Notes under the pieces: generated by a model
What the model saw: only the letters and a program-made list of their open reading frames with translations
Told to the model about the DNA's origin: nothing
Databases searched by the model: none
Origin: Allobosea sp. UNC402CLCol
GTDB lineage: Bacteria; Pseudomonadota; Alphaproteobacteria; Rhizobiales; Beijerinckiaceae
DNA length: 64,000 bases
Direction: 5' to 3'
Assembly (NCBI RefSeq): GCF_000745475.1
Contig: NZ_JQJJ01000009.1
Location: forward strand, 868,001-932,000
Program-made: the position numbers and the translations under genes
In this document: in pieces, positions 18,053 through 25,604 of the stretch
Layout: every line of letters begins with the position of its first letter
Numbering within the stretch: the first letter of the stretch is position 1

Positions 18053-19254
18053 GCGATCTTCACCAGGACGAGCTTGCTGCCCTGCACCTGCTCGTAGCGG
18101 AACTTGGAGTCGATGATGTCGCCGATCGCGTCGAAGTCGCAGGGGCCGCTGGCGCCGTCGTAATCGACCGGCTGCTTGGCGGCGATGGCCTTCAGTCCGT
18201 CGATGGCATTGTCGACCTTCACGCCGCCTTGCGCCTGGCTGACCTTGCGCACCGCATCCTTGATCGCCGCGCCTGAGCTGTCGTCAGCGAAGGCGATCGC
18301 CATCAGCACGAGGTTGATCTGGTCGTAGATCTGGGTGGTGTAGGGATCGGGCGAGGCGACGCCGATCAGCTTCACCAGCCGCTCATAGGCTTTCGAGCCC
18401 TCGGCCGGCGACGGCGCGATGGTGAAGGTCTTGTCCACGACCTCGGCCGGCACGCTCTCGATCAGCTTCTGATTGACGGAATAGCCGAAAGCGACCTTCA
18501 GCCCGCTGAAGCCGGCGCGGTAGACATCCTTGAGCATCACCGCGGTGTCCGGCGTGTAGCCGCCGAAGATGATCGCGTCGGGTTTGAAGCGCAGCGCCTC
18601 GTCGATCTCGGTGCGGTAGGACGGCTTCTTGTCGTCATAGATCAGCGAGCCGGTCTCGCCCCCGGCCGCCTTCACCGCTGCCGTGATGTTGTCGAACTGG
18701 CTTTTGGCGAAGGGCGTCTGCGGCGAGAGGAAGAAGACACGCTTCGCCTTCTCGGCGATGCAGAACTCGCCGAACTTCTTGCCCTGAAGCGTCGTGTTCG
18801 GCTGGGTGCGGATCAGATAGCCCTGATGCGGCAACTGGGTGATGGCGTCGGCACCCGAGACGGTGGCGAGGAAGGTCTTCGATTCCCAGCAGAGCGGCGC
18901 CACCGCGGTGGTGACCGAGGACGCCCAGGTGCCGAGGATCGCGGAGACCTTGTCGACGTCGATCAGCTTGCGCGCGGCGCGCACGCCGGCTTCCGGATTG
19001 GTCTGATCGTCTTCCGAGATCAGCTCGACCTTGCGGCCAAGCACGCCTCCTGCCGCGTTCACCTCGTCGACCACCGCTTTCACGGCCTTGACCATGACGG
19101 GACCGTACGGACCGCCCGAGCCGGTGAGCGGCGTCAAGGTGCCGATCCGGATCGGGCCGGCCTGCGCGCGGGCGCGGCTCGGAAGCGCGGAAATGCCTGC
19201 AAGCGCGGCGCTGCCGGCAAGAAGGCGGCGGCGATCGATGCTGAATGGCGTCAT
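18049..19254 (-). CDS. periplasmic ligand-binding protein of the Liv-type importer (LivK-like)
   Basis: This 401-residue binding protein of the LivJ/LivK class has a twin-arginine-style leader, DRRRLLAGSAALAGISAL, a cut near ARAQ, and mature residues IRIGTLTPLTGSGGPYGPVMVKAVKAVVDEVNAAGG. The start at 19254 is preferred over an ATG at 19269 because AGGGGAT precedes it at good spacing. The pattern PNTTLQGKKFGEFC is consistent with type I periplasmic folds. Its place in an operon with two amidohydrolases suggests an amide or peptide-like ligand rather than leucine, but that is inference. Confidence 0.88.
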   Translation of the reverse strand: MTPFSIDRRRLLAGSAALAGISALPSRARAQAGPIRIGTLTPLTGSGGPYGPVMVKAVKAVVDEVNAAGGVLGRKVELISEDDQTNPEAGVRAARKLIDVDKVSAILGTWASSVTTAVAPLCWESKTFLATVSGADAITQLPHQGYLIRTQPNTTLQGKKFGEFCIAEKAKRVFFLSPQTPFAKSQFDNITAAVKAAGGETGSLIYDDKKPSYRTEIDEALRFKPDAIIFGGYTPDTAVMLKDVYRAGFSGLKVAFGYSVNQKLIESVPAEVVDKTFTIAPSPAEGSKAYERLVKLIGVASPDPYTTQIYDQINLVLMAIAFADDSSGAAIKDAVRKVSQAQGGVKVDNAIDGLKAIAAKQPVDYDGASGPCDFDAIGDIIDSKFRYEQVQGSKLVLVKIA

Positions 19255-19298
19255 GGTGATCCCCTGCATTGTCGTTATGGATCGTCGTGTCAGGCGGT

Positions 19299-20021
19299 CT
19301 ATCCGCCGAGAAAGAGCTTGCGGATATCCGGGTCGCTGGCGAGCGCCGGTCCCGCCCCCTCACGGCTATTGCGACCGGAGACGAGCACATAGCCGCGCGT
19401 CGAGATCGCGAGAGCTTCCAGCGCATGCTGCTCGACCATCAGGATCGGCAGGCCGCCGCGATTGAGCGCGACGATCGCGTCAAACAATTCGTCGGCCGCC
19501 TTCGGCGACAGCCCGGCCGTCGGCTCGTCGAGCAGCAGCAGCGAGGGCGCGTTCATCAGCCCCATCGCCATGGCCAGAATCTGCCGCTGGCCGCCTGAGA
19601 GCGTGCGCGCCAGCGCCTTGCGCTTGTCCGCCAGCATCGGATAGCGCGCATACATCTCCTCGCTGCGGCGCCCGACCTCGCCTGGATTCTGAAAGCCGCT
19701 GATTTCGAGATTGTCGGAGACCGTCATGGCGCCGAAGACATTGCGCTCCTGCGGCACGAAGCCGATGCCGGCGCGCGAACGGCCAAGCGCGTCGGCCCGC
19801 GTCAAGTCGCGCCCGCCGAGATGGATCTCGCCTTCCCGCGCCGGAACAAGGCCGGCGAGCGTCTTCAGCAGCGTCGACTTGCCGGCTCCGTTCGGGCCGA
19901 TGATCGAGACGATCTCGCCCGGCGCCACATGAAGCGACGTGCCCTTCAGGATCTGCTCCGCCGCGCCATAGCCGGCAACGATGCCTGTCGCCCGAAGAAC
20001 CGCGCCGGCCGCCGCGCTCAA
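19299..20021 (-). CDS. livF: Liv-type ABC transporter ATP-binding protein LivF
   Basis: This 240-residue ATPase has Walker A GPNGAGKST (42-50), the LivF-type FVPQERNVFGAMTVSDNLEI segment, signature LSGGQRQILAMAMGLM and Walker B LLLLDEPTAGLSP. The only reasonable start is a TTG at 20021 that overlaps the LivG stop. No ATG is available before the conserved core. It works with LivG on the LivHM channel. Confidence 0.9.
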   Translation of the reverse strand: MSAAAGAVLRATGIVAGYGAAEQILKGTSLHVAPGEIVSIIGPNGAGKSTLLKTLAGLVPAREGEIHLGGRDLTRADALGRSRAGIGFVPQERNVFGAMTVSDNLEISGFQNPGEVGRRSEEMYARYPMLADKRKALARTLSGGQRQILAMAMGLMNAPSLLLLDEPTAGLSPKAADELFDAIVALNRGGLPILMVEQHALEALAISTRGYVLVSGRNSREGAGPALASDPDIRKLFLGG

Positions 20022-20782
20022 TGCCGCCTCCCGAGATAGGCTTCCTGCACGCGTGTGTCGGAGGCGACCTCCTCGAAGCTGCCTTGCGTCAGCGTCCGGC
20101 CCTCGGCCATCACGATGACCGGCGCGCAGAGCCGGCGGATCAGCCCCATATCGTGCTCGATCAGGCAGATGGTCAGCCCGCCGCGATTGAGGGCGACGAG
20201 ATGCTCCGCGATCTGCTCGGTGAGACTCGGATTGACACCGGCCATCGGTTCGTCGAGCAGCAGGATCGTCGGCTCGGCCATCAGCGCCCGGCCGATCTCG
20301 ACGAGCTTTTTCTGTCCGCCGGACAGGGCGGTGACGGGATTGTCGAGCACATGGTCGAGCTTCAGCCTGCGGGCGATGCCGAAGGCGCGCTCGGCCAGCG
20401 CCGCTTCCCGTTGCCGTGCCCGCTGCGAGCCGAACAGCCCCGCCAGCAAATGCTCGCCGGGTTGCGCCGCGCCATACAGCATCAGGTGCTGGAAGACACT
20501 GAGCTTGGGGAAACCGCGCGCGAGCTGGAAGGAGCGGACAAGCCCGGCCGCGACCAGCTTTTCGGGCGGCAGCCCGGCCGTTTCGACATCTCGCAGCCGA
20601 ACCGAGCCGGCATCGGGCCTGTATAGCCCCGACACCGCGTTGAAGAGGGTGGATTTGCCCGCCCCGTTCGGGCCGATGAGCCCGGTGAACGACCCTTCGG
20701 GAACGGCGAAATCAACGCCGCGCAGCACGTGTACGCCGTAGAAGGAGAGCTTCAGCCCCGCGATCGTCAGCGCTGCGTTCAA
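20018..20782 (-). CDS. livG: Liv-type ABC transporter ATP-binding protein LivG
   Basis: This 254-residue ATPase has Walker A GPNGAGKST (37-45), LVRSFQLARGFPKLSVFQHLML (the LivG Q-loop region), signature ALSGGQKKLVEIGRALM and Walker B ILLLDEPMAGVNP. A longer in-frame extension into the TetR gene is rejected. The TTG at 20782 forms a TTGA overlap with the TetR stop and gives standard family length. Coupling to the regulator gene means that importer and repressor are made from one transcript. Confidence 0.88.
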   Translation of the reverse strand: MNAALTIAGLKLSFYGVHVLRGVDFAVPEGSFTGLIGPNGAGKSTLFNAVSGLYRPDAGSVRLRDVETAGLPPEKLVAAGLVRSFQLARGFPKLSVFQHLMLYGAAQPGEHLLAGLFGSQRARQREAALAERAFGIARRLKLDHVLDNPVTALSGGQKKLVEIGRALMAEPTILLLDEPMAGVNPSLTEQIAEHLVALNRGGLTICLIEHDMGLIRRLCAPVIVMAEGRTLTQGSFEEVASDTRVQEAYLGRRH

Positions 20783-21450
20783 GACGCCGCCCTGTGTTTC
20801 CCGGCCATGACGGGCTTGATCGGAAATTGCTGGCGTACCTGGCCCTTCCAAAACTGAAGCATGCCGTCATAGTAGGTCGGATCGTTCGGCCGTAGCACCG
20901 TCTGGCTGATCATGCCGCGCACGAGGCACATCGTGGCGTTCATCACCGTGCGCGTATGGTCGGGGTCGGTTCCGGCGCGGACGGCGAGCGCCGTCCAGAT
21001 CGCGTCCAGACCGGCATGGAACTCGCGAACGGTGGGGATGAGCTGCGCCCGGAAATCGTCGTTGTGGCGCGCCTCCGGCAGGAATTCCATCGTGACGTAG
21101 AAAAGGCGGTCATCCATCATCCGCCAGATGTAGTCGACGATCTCGTCGCTCGAGCCGCCGCGCGCGATGAACTCTTCGGCGAAGCGATGCAGGTCTCGCG
21201 CGGTCCTGCTGAGCAGATCGGCGACGGAGGCGCTGATGATCGCCTCGCGGCTGGGGAAGTGATGCGTCAACGCGCCGCGCGAAACCCCGGCTCGACGTGC
21301 GATTTCCGGTGTCGAGGTGCGGGCAAGGCCGCGATCGTGAAGAAGGTCGATCGTCGCCGTCAGCAACCGCGTTGAAGTCTCGGCGCTGCGTTCTTTCTGT
21401 GATCGCCTGTTGCCGCTCACGTCGAACTCTCTGGCATCGATCCAAGCCAT
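20779..21450 (-). CDS. TetR family transcriptional regulator leading the importer/amidohydrolase operon
   Basis: This 223-residue regulator has a helix-turn-helix at about residues 45-66 (STPEIARRAGVSRGALTHHFPSREAI), as in TetR repressors, and a variable ligand-binding C-terminus. The ATG at 21450 has a weak ribosome site; a GTG at 21420 after AGAGAG is an alternative. It is the first gene of a run of overlapping genes including livG, livF, livK, livH and livM. It is preceded 30 bp upstream by a dyad element that also occurs, in part, before the second importer operon. Autorepression relieved by an imported ligand is the simplest model. Confidence 0.85.
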   Translation of the reverse strand: MAWIDAREFDVSGNRRSQKERSAETSTRLLTATIDLLHDRGLARTSTPEIARRAGVSRGALTHHFPSREAIISASVADLLSRTARDLHRFAEEFIARGGSSDEIVDYIWRMMDDRLFYVTMEFLPEARHNDDFRAQLIPTVREFHAGLDAIWTALAVRAGTDPDHTRTVMNATMCLVRGMISQTVLRPNDPTYYDGMLQFWKGQVRQQFPIKPVMAGKHRAAS

Positions 21451-21479
21451 CGGAAGGAAATCCGAGGCTGAGACACAAT

Positions 21480-21503
21480 TTACAAACAGTCAAGATTGTT
21501 TTT
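21480..21503 (-). promoter_or_regulatory. predicted autoregulatory TetR operator and -35 region
   Basis: The plus strand has an imperfect dyad whose core is AAACAGTCA/AGATTGTTT, with 14 of 18 positions symmetric. It starts with the 15-base motif TTACAAACAGTCAAG that is identical at 13076-13090. On the minus strand the motif contains a TTGACT -35 hexamer about 40 bp before the TetR start. An operator overlapping a -35 box is a normal repressor arrangement. Confidence 0.65.
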
Positions 21504-21615
21504 GTGTCGCCGGGTGATCCGATTTGCGGCGAGCCCGTTGCGCGGATCGGCAAGAGAACGATCTGTGTCGATTGTCCGCGGAGATGGCCTTGGCACTCGG
21601 CGCCAGGAGCGGCCG

Positions 21616-23391
21616 TCAGTGATGGAGAGCCGCTCCATCCAGCGGGCGTCGACGAATCTCGGCGAACTCGGATGCGACCATATCCAACGCGGCGCTGTCT
21701 TCCGCCTTGAACGCGCGCCGTAGCCAACCATTCGCATCGACGAGAACCAGCGCCGGCGCCGTCGTGCTGGCGGTGACTTCGGCCAGGGCTGCCGCCAATG
21801 GCTCGGGATCCTCGACGGGGCAGGACTCGGCCGCGGCGTCGACCTGCACCCGCGCGCCGGCCCCACGCGCGTCGCGTTCGATCCATACACGCAGTGGCGC
21901 TCCGCTGCCGGGCGTGACGAGGGTGCCGTCAGCGCAGCGGGCGACGAAGCCCGGCATGCGCACCGCTCCGGACCAGCGCATCTCCGGGGGCGAGAAGATG
22001 CGGGCTCCGGCGCGCAGGCGGATGAAGTCGATCAGCGACCAGATCGCGGCACCGTCCAGTTGCGCGCTCGGCGGCATCGGGCCGCTGCCATGACGGATCG
22101 ACCAGAACAGCTCGCCGCCGGGGCGCCCGGCGATCAGCGGCGCGGAGAGGTCTGGAGGCCAGACGGATTGCGCGACCGCGACGGGGCCGCGCCCGCGCGC
22201 ATCCGCGCCATGGCAGCTCGCGCAATCGCGCTGGAACAGGTCCCGGCCCGTCGCGATGGAGCGCGCTGCATAGCCGGTCGGAGAGAGCTGGAAGCTCGTT
22301 GGAACCGCGGCGACGACATAGGGGCGCCATGGCGGAATCTGGACGAAGGCCAACGCGATGGCCCCGGCGAGAAGGGCTGGCCAGCGCAGTTTGCGAAGCG
22401 ATAGGGCGGTGGCGAAAAGCGCAAGGGCGATCGCCACAGGAGTCAGCAGGCGGAAAAGCCCATCGCGCAGATAGGCATCGTCCCAGAAGGCGGGCACCGG
22501 CCTGAGGGCGAAAGGCCAGGTCGGCTGTTCGTGGATCGCAGGTGGCTCGTTGGCCAGTGCCGCCGCAACGGCCACGATGGCCAGCCCGAATCCGGTTTCG
22601 GTGGCGATCGACAGGGTGAGGGCACGCGCCGAGCCTGACGTCGCCGCCGCGGGTACGAAGCGAAAGCGGTTGGCGGCAGCCAGCAGCAGGAGGCCGCCGA
22701 ACAGGGCGATCTTGACGATCGCAAGCTGGCCGTATGCGGTGCCCATGAGCCCCGGCAAGGTGCCGACCAGCTCCTGCAGCTGAAGGACGGATGTGGCTGC
22801 GAGAACGGCGACGCAGGCCAGGCCGAGCGGCGTGAAACGGCGGGCGAACAAGGGCGCCTGGGCCGGCAGGAGCCAGCATACCGCCAGAAGGGGAGGCAAT
22901 GCGCCGAGCCACAGGCCGGCTGCCAGGACGTGAAGCCCCAGAGCCGCTGTTGTCCAGAAGCCGGTGGCGGCACCATGCCCGAGCAGGCTCTGCAGCAGGG
23001 CCGCGATGGTCATGAGAAGCAGCGCACCCGTTCGGGCAGCGCCTTCGCCACGCAGGAGCAAGCCTGCAAGGACGAGCAGGCCGGCGCGCGCCAGCAGCAC
23101 TTCGCCGAAGCGTGTCTCCGCGATGGCGGCAACGCTCGCGAGGTTGTCGAGGGGGCGGCCCAGCATGGCGCTGCCTTGCAGCCAGAACCAGACCGCCCCG
23201 CCCGCGAGCGCCAGGATGAGCGAGAGCCGGCTGCAGGAGGACAGTCGATGCAGCAGTTGCTGGCCGCCCGGCGTGGTGGCGAGCGGGCCTTGCGACAGCA
23301 GGCGAAAGGCCTCGATGCCGAGGCCGGACAGCAGGGCGGCGAGGTGGAGCCAGCGGGCCGCCGGCAGCGCCGCCCCGATCAGAGCGTCCAC
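21616..23391 (-). CDS. CopD-type copper membrane protein fused to cytochrome c and a C-terminal domain
   Basis: This 591-residue protein starts with GTG at 23391, directly after copC. Residues 1-360 contain about nine to ten hydrophobic segments, including the CopD-like LHVLAAGLWLGALPPLL near 153 and TAYGQLAIVKIALFGGLLLLAAANRFR near 218. A class I cytochrome c domain follows, with CASCH at 390-394 and a likely Met439 axial ligand in GSGPMPP. The final 100 residues have two cysteines and VLVDANGWLRR, vaguely thioredoxin-like. The CopD domain suggests copper import or periplasmic copper handling. The heme domain suggests a redox step. Confidence 0.78.
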   Translation of the reverse strand: MDALIGAALPAARWLHLAALLSGLGIEAFRLLSQGPLATTPGGQQLLHRLSSCSRLSLILALAGGAVWFWLQGSAMLGRPLDNLASVAAIAETRFGEVLLARAGLLVLAGLLLRGEGAARTGALLLMTIAALLQSLLGHGAATGFWTTAALGLHVLAAGLWLGALPPLLAVCWLLPAQAPLFARRFTPLGLACVAVLAATSVLQLQELVGTLPGLMGTAYGQLAIVKIALFGGLLLLAAANRFRFVPAAATSGSARALTLSIATETGFGLAIVAVAAALANEPPAIHEQPTWPFALRPVPAFWDDAYLRDGLFRLLTPVAIALALFATALSLRKLRWPALLAGAIALAFVQIPPWRPYVVAAVPTSFQLSPTGYAARSIATGRDLFQRDCASCHGADARGRGPVAVAQSVWPPDLSAPLIAGRPGGELFWSIRHGSGPMPPSAQLDGAAIWSLIDFIRLRAGARIFSPPEMRWSGAVRMPGFVARCADGTLVTPGSGAPLRVWIERDARGAGARVQVDAAAESCPVEDPEPLAAALAEVTASTTAPALVLVDANGWLRRAFKAEDSAALDMVASEFAEIRRRPLDGAALHH

Positions 23392-23392
23392 A

Positions 23393-23746
23393 TCAAGGCC
23401 TGACGGTGAACCGATACTGCCCGGTGACGCGGTGGGTGTCGACCGAGGTCGCAGCCCATTCGACGCTGTAGGCTCCGGGCGAGACCGACTTGAGCCGGAC
23501 CTTCAGCGCCTTGCGGTCGCCCGGCACGGCCTCCGCCGGTGCCGCGCTGACGATCCCGCCACGCGCGTCCTTGACGGTGATGCTGCTCAGCTTGACCTCG
23601 AGCTCCTCGGTGAAGCCGAGGGTGATCTCCGTCGGCGCGGCGACGGTTGCGCCCTCGGCGGGCGATGCGGTCTTGAGATGGGCATGGGCGAAGGCCTGCG
23701 ATGTGGCCAGGGCAAAGGCGAGCGTCAGCCCGAGACGTCGAGACAT
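23393..23746 (-). CDS. copC: periplasmic copper-binding protein CopC
   Basis: This 117-residue CopC/YobA protein has a signal peptide cut after QAFA (residue 20), giving a mature protein that begins HAHLKTASPAEGA. His21, Asp103 and His105 become mature residues 1, 83 and 85, the spacing of the Cu(II) site in single-site CopC proteins. There are no methionines after the start, so the Cu(I) Met site is absent. It lies directly upstream of the copD fusion gene and 38 bp after the ABC ATPase gene. Confidence 0.9.
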   Translation of the reverse strand: MSRRLGLTLAFALATSQAFAHAHLKTASPAEGATVAAPTEITLGFTEELEVKLSSITVKDARGGIVSAAPAEAVPGDRKALKVRLKSVSPGAYSVEWAATSVDTHRVTGQYRFTVRP

Positions 23747-23784
23747 CGATAGGATCCTGCGATGGGGAAGGGGAGATTGCGGGC

Positions 23785-24591
23785 TTACCAGCTCGCGTCG
23801 AGCCCGAGATGGGCGAGCGCCTGCCCGCGCAACTCCGCCAGGCGTGGATCGCCGCGATGGCGCGGATAGGGCAGGTCGTTGACGATCTCGGCCTTGATCC
23901 GGGCCGGGCGCTCGCTCAGCACGATGACGCGCTGGGCCAGGAACAGCGCCTCCTCGACATCATGGGTGACGAGCAGGGTGGTGAAACCGCGCTGGCGCCA
24001 GAGCTCGGCGATCTCGGTCTGCATGGCAATCCGCGTCAGCGAGTCGAGCTTGCCGAGCGGCTCGTCGAGGATGAGCACGTTGGGATCGTTGACGAGGGCA
24101 CGGGCCAGCGCGGCGCGCTGGGCCATGCCGCCGGAAAGCTGGCGCGGGAAGGCGCGTTCGAAACCGGCGAGGCCGACCGTCTTCAGGGCGTCGTCGACGC
24201 GGCCCTTCTGGCTGGCGAGCAGGCCGCGCGCCTCGAGCCCGAGCGCGACGTTCTTCCAGACCGTGCGCCAGGGATAGAGCGTGGGATCCTGGAAGACGAC
24301 GACGCGGGAGGGATCGGGCGTGGTGATCTCCTCGCCCGCCGCCGCGATCCGGCCCTGAGAGGGCTGTTCGAGCCCGGCGACCAGCCTGAGCAAGGTCGAC
24401 TTGCCGCAGCCGCTCGGCCCGAGCAGGGCGACGAATTCGCCGGCCCGGATCTCGAGATCGATATCGTCGAGCACCGGCAGCGGGCGGCCTTCGAGATCGA
24501 ATTCATGCGAGACGCCGGCGATCGAGAGTTCGGCGCCGTTGGACGCGGGAATGCCGGTCGAGGGCGAGACAGCGAGCTGTGCGGCTACCAT
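23785..24591 (-). CDS. ABC transporter ATP-binding protein (nitrate/sulfonate/taurine type)
   Basis: This 268-residue ATPase has Walker A GPSGCGKST (58-66), signature LSGGMAQR (152-159), Walker B LILDEP (173-178) and the H-loop LVTHDVEEAL near 207. The VVFQDPTLYPWRTVWKNVALGLE Q-loop is typical of SsuB/TauB/NrtD proteins. The ATG at 24591 overlaps the permease stop by 7 bp, so the long upstream frame is rejected. It is third in the operon binding protein - permease - ATPase. Confidence 0.88.
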   Translation of the reverse strand: MVAAQLAVSPSTGIPASNGAELSIAGVSHEFDLEGRPLPVLDDIDLEIRAGEFVALLGPSGCGKSTLLRLVAGLEQPSQGRIAAAGEEITTPDPSRVVVFQDPTLYPWRTVWKNVALGLEARGLLASQKGRVDDALKTVGLAGFERAFPRQLSGGMAQRAALARALVNDPNVLILDEPLGKLDSLTRIAMQTEIAELWRQRGFTTLLVTHDVEEALFLAQRVIVLSERPARIKAEIVNDLPYPRHRGDPRLAELRGQALAHLGLDASW

Positions 24592-25604
24592 TTCACCACA
24601 TCCTTCTGCCAGCCGAGCAACCGGTCGCGTGCCGAGAAGAGCAGCGTGATCAGCCCTGAGAAGATCAGCGCCATCACGATCAGCGCGCCGTACATGTTGG
24701 AATAGGCGGCCCAGCCCTGGGCCCATTGCAGATAGTAGCCGAGGCCGGATTTGACCCCCATCATCTCGGCCGCGACGAGCACCGAGAACGAGGCGCCGAG
24801 CCCCATGAACAGGCCGACGAAGACATGCGGCAGGGCGGCGGGAATCGCGACCTTGAAGATCAGGAAGGCGCGGCCGGCGCCCAGTGTCCGGGCGACGTCG
24901 TAATAGGCCTTGTCGACGCTGGCGACGCCGGACCAGGTCAGTACCGTGACCGGGAACCAGGTGGCGAGCGCGATCAGGAAGATCGCCGCCGAGAAGCTCG
25001 ACGGGAAGAAGAAGAACGCCATCGGCAGGAGCGCGGTCGAAGGGATCGGCCCGAGAAAGCGCAGCACCGGATGCACCCAGTAGCCGAGCCCGCGCGACCA
25101 GCCGATCGCGACGCCGGTGACGAAGCCGGAGATCGTGCCGAACAGGAAGCCCAGCGCCAGCAGGCGCAGCGAATGCAGTACGCTCTCGCCGAGCCGCGGC
25201 CAATCCTCCGCATAGACCTCGACCAGCGCGGAGGGCGGGGCGAAGAAGGGCACCGGCAGCAGGCCGAGCTTGGCCGTCAGCAGGTCCCAGACACCGACGA
25301 AGAGCGCGAGCACGACGAGCCAAGGCGCGGCGCGGCCGAGGCGCCGGCCGAGCGGCGGCCACAGCGCCCCAACGGCGGTCGCCAGCGCCAGCAGCACGGC
25401 CCAGCCGATGAAGCCGGCATTGGTCTCGCCGACATAGAGCGGGTCGGCAAAACCGACCTTCTTGTTGGCGAGCAGCGTGACGGAGGCCGCCACTGCGGTC
25501 CAGGCCGCCGTGGCGAATGCGCCGCGCGCCAGGACCGAGCCGTCGACCTGCAGGCGCGGCTGGTCGAAGGCCGATGCGGAGCCGGTCTGCTCAAACGGGG
25601 ACAT
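24585..25604 (-). CDS. ABC transporter permease (SsuC/TauC type, N-terminally extended)
   Basis: This 339-residue inner-membrane permease is longer than the usual 250-280 residues. The first 100 residues hold two extra hydrophobic segments (GWAVLLALATAVGALW and WLVVLALFVGVWDLL). The core has GWSRGLGYWVHPVLRFLGPIPSTALLPMAFFFFP and the coupling loop DVARTLGAGRAFLIFKVAIPAALPHVF, as in SsuC and TauC. It overlaps the binding-protein gene by 14 bp and the ATPase gene by 7 bp. Confidence 0.87.
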   Translation of the reverse strand: MSPFEQTGSASAFDQPRLQVDGSVLARGAFATAAWTAVAASVTLLANKKVGFADPLYVGETNAGFIGWAVLLALATAVGALWPPLGRRLGRAAPWLVVLALFVGVWDLLTAKLGLLPVPFFAPPSALVEVYAEDWPRLGESVLHSLRLLALGFLFGTISGFVTGVAIGWSRGLGYWVHPVLRFLGPIPSTALLPMAFFFFPSSFSAAIFLIALATWFPVTVLTWSGVASVDKAYYDVARTLGAGRAFLIFKVAIPAALPHVFVGLFMGLGASFSVLVAAEMMGVKSGLGYYLQWAQGWAAYSNMYGALIVMALIFSGLITLLFSARDRLLGWQKDVVKW

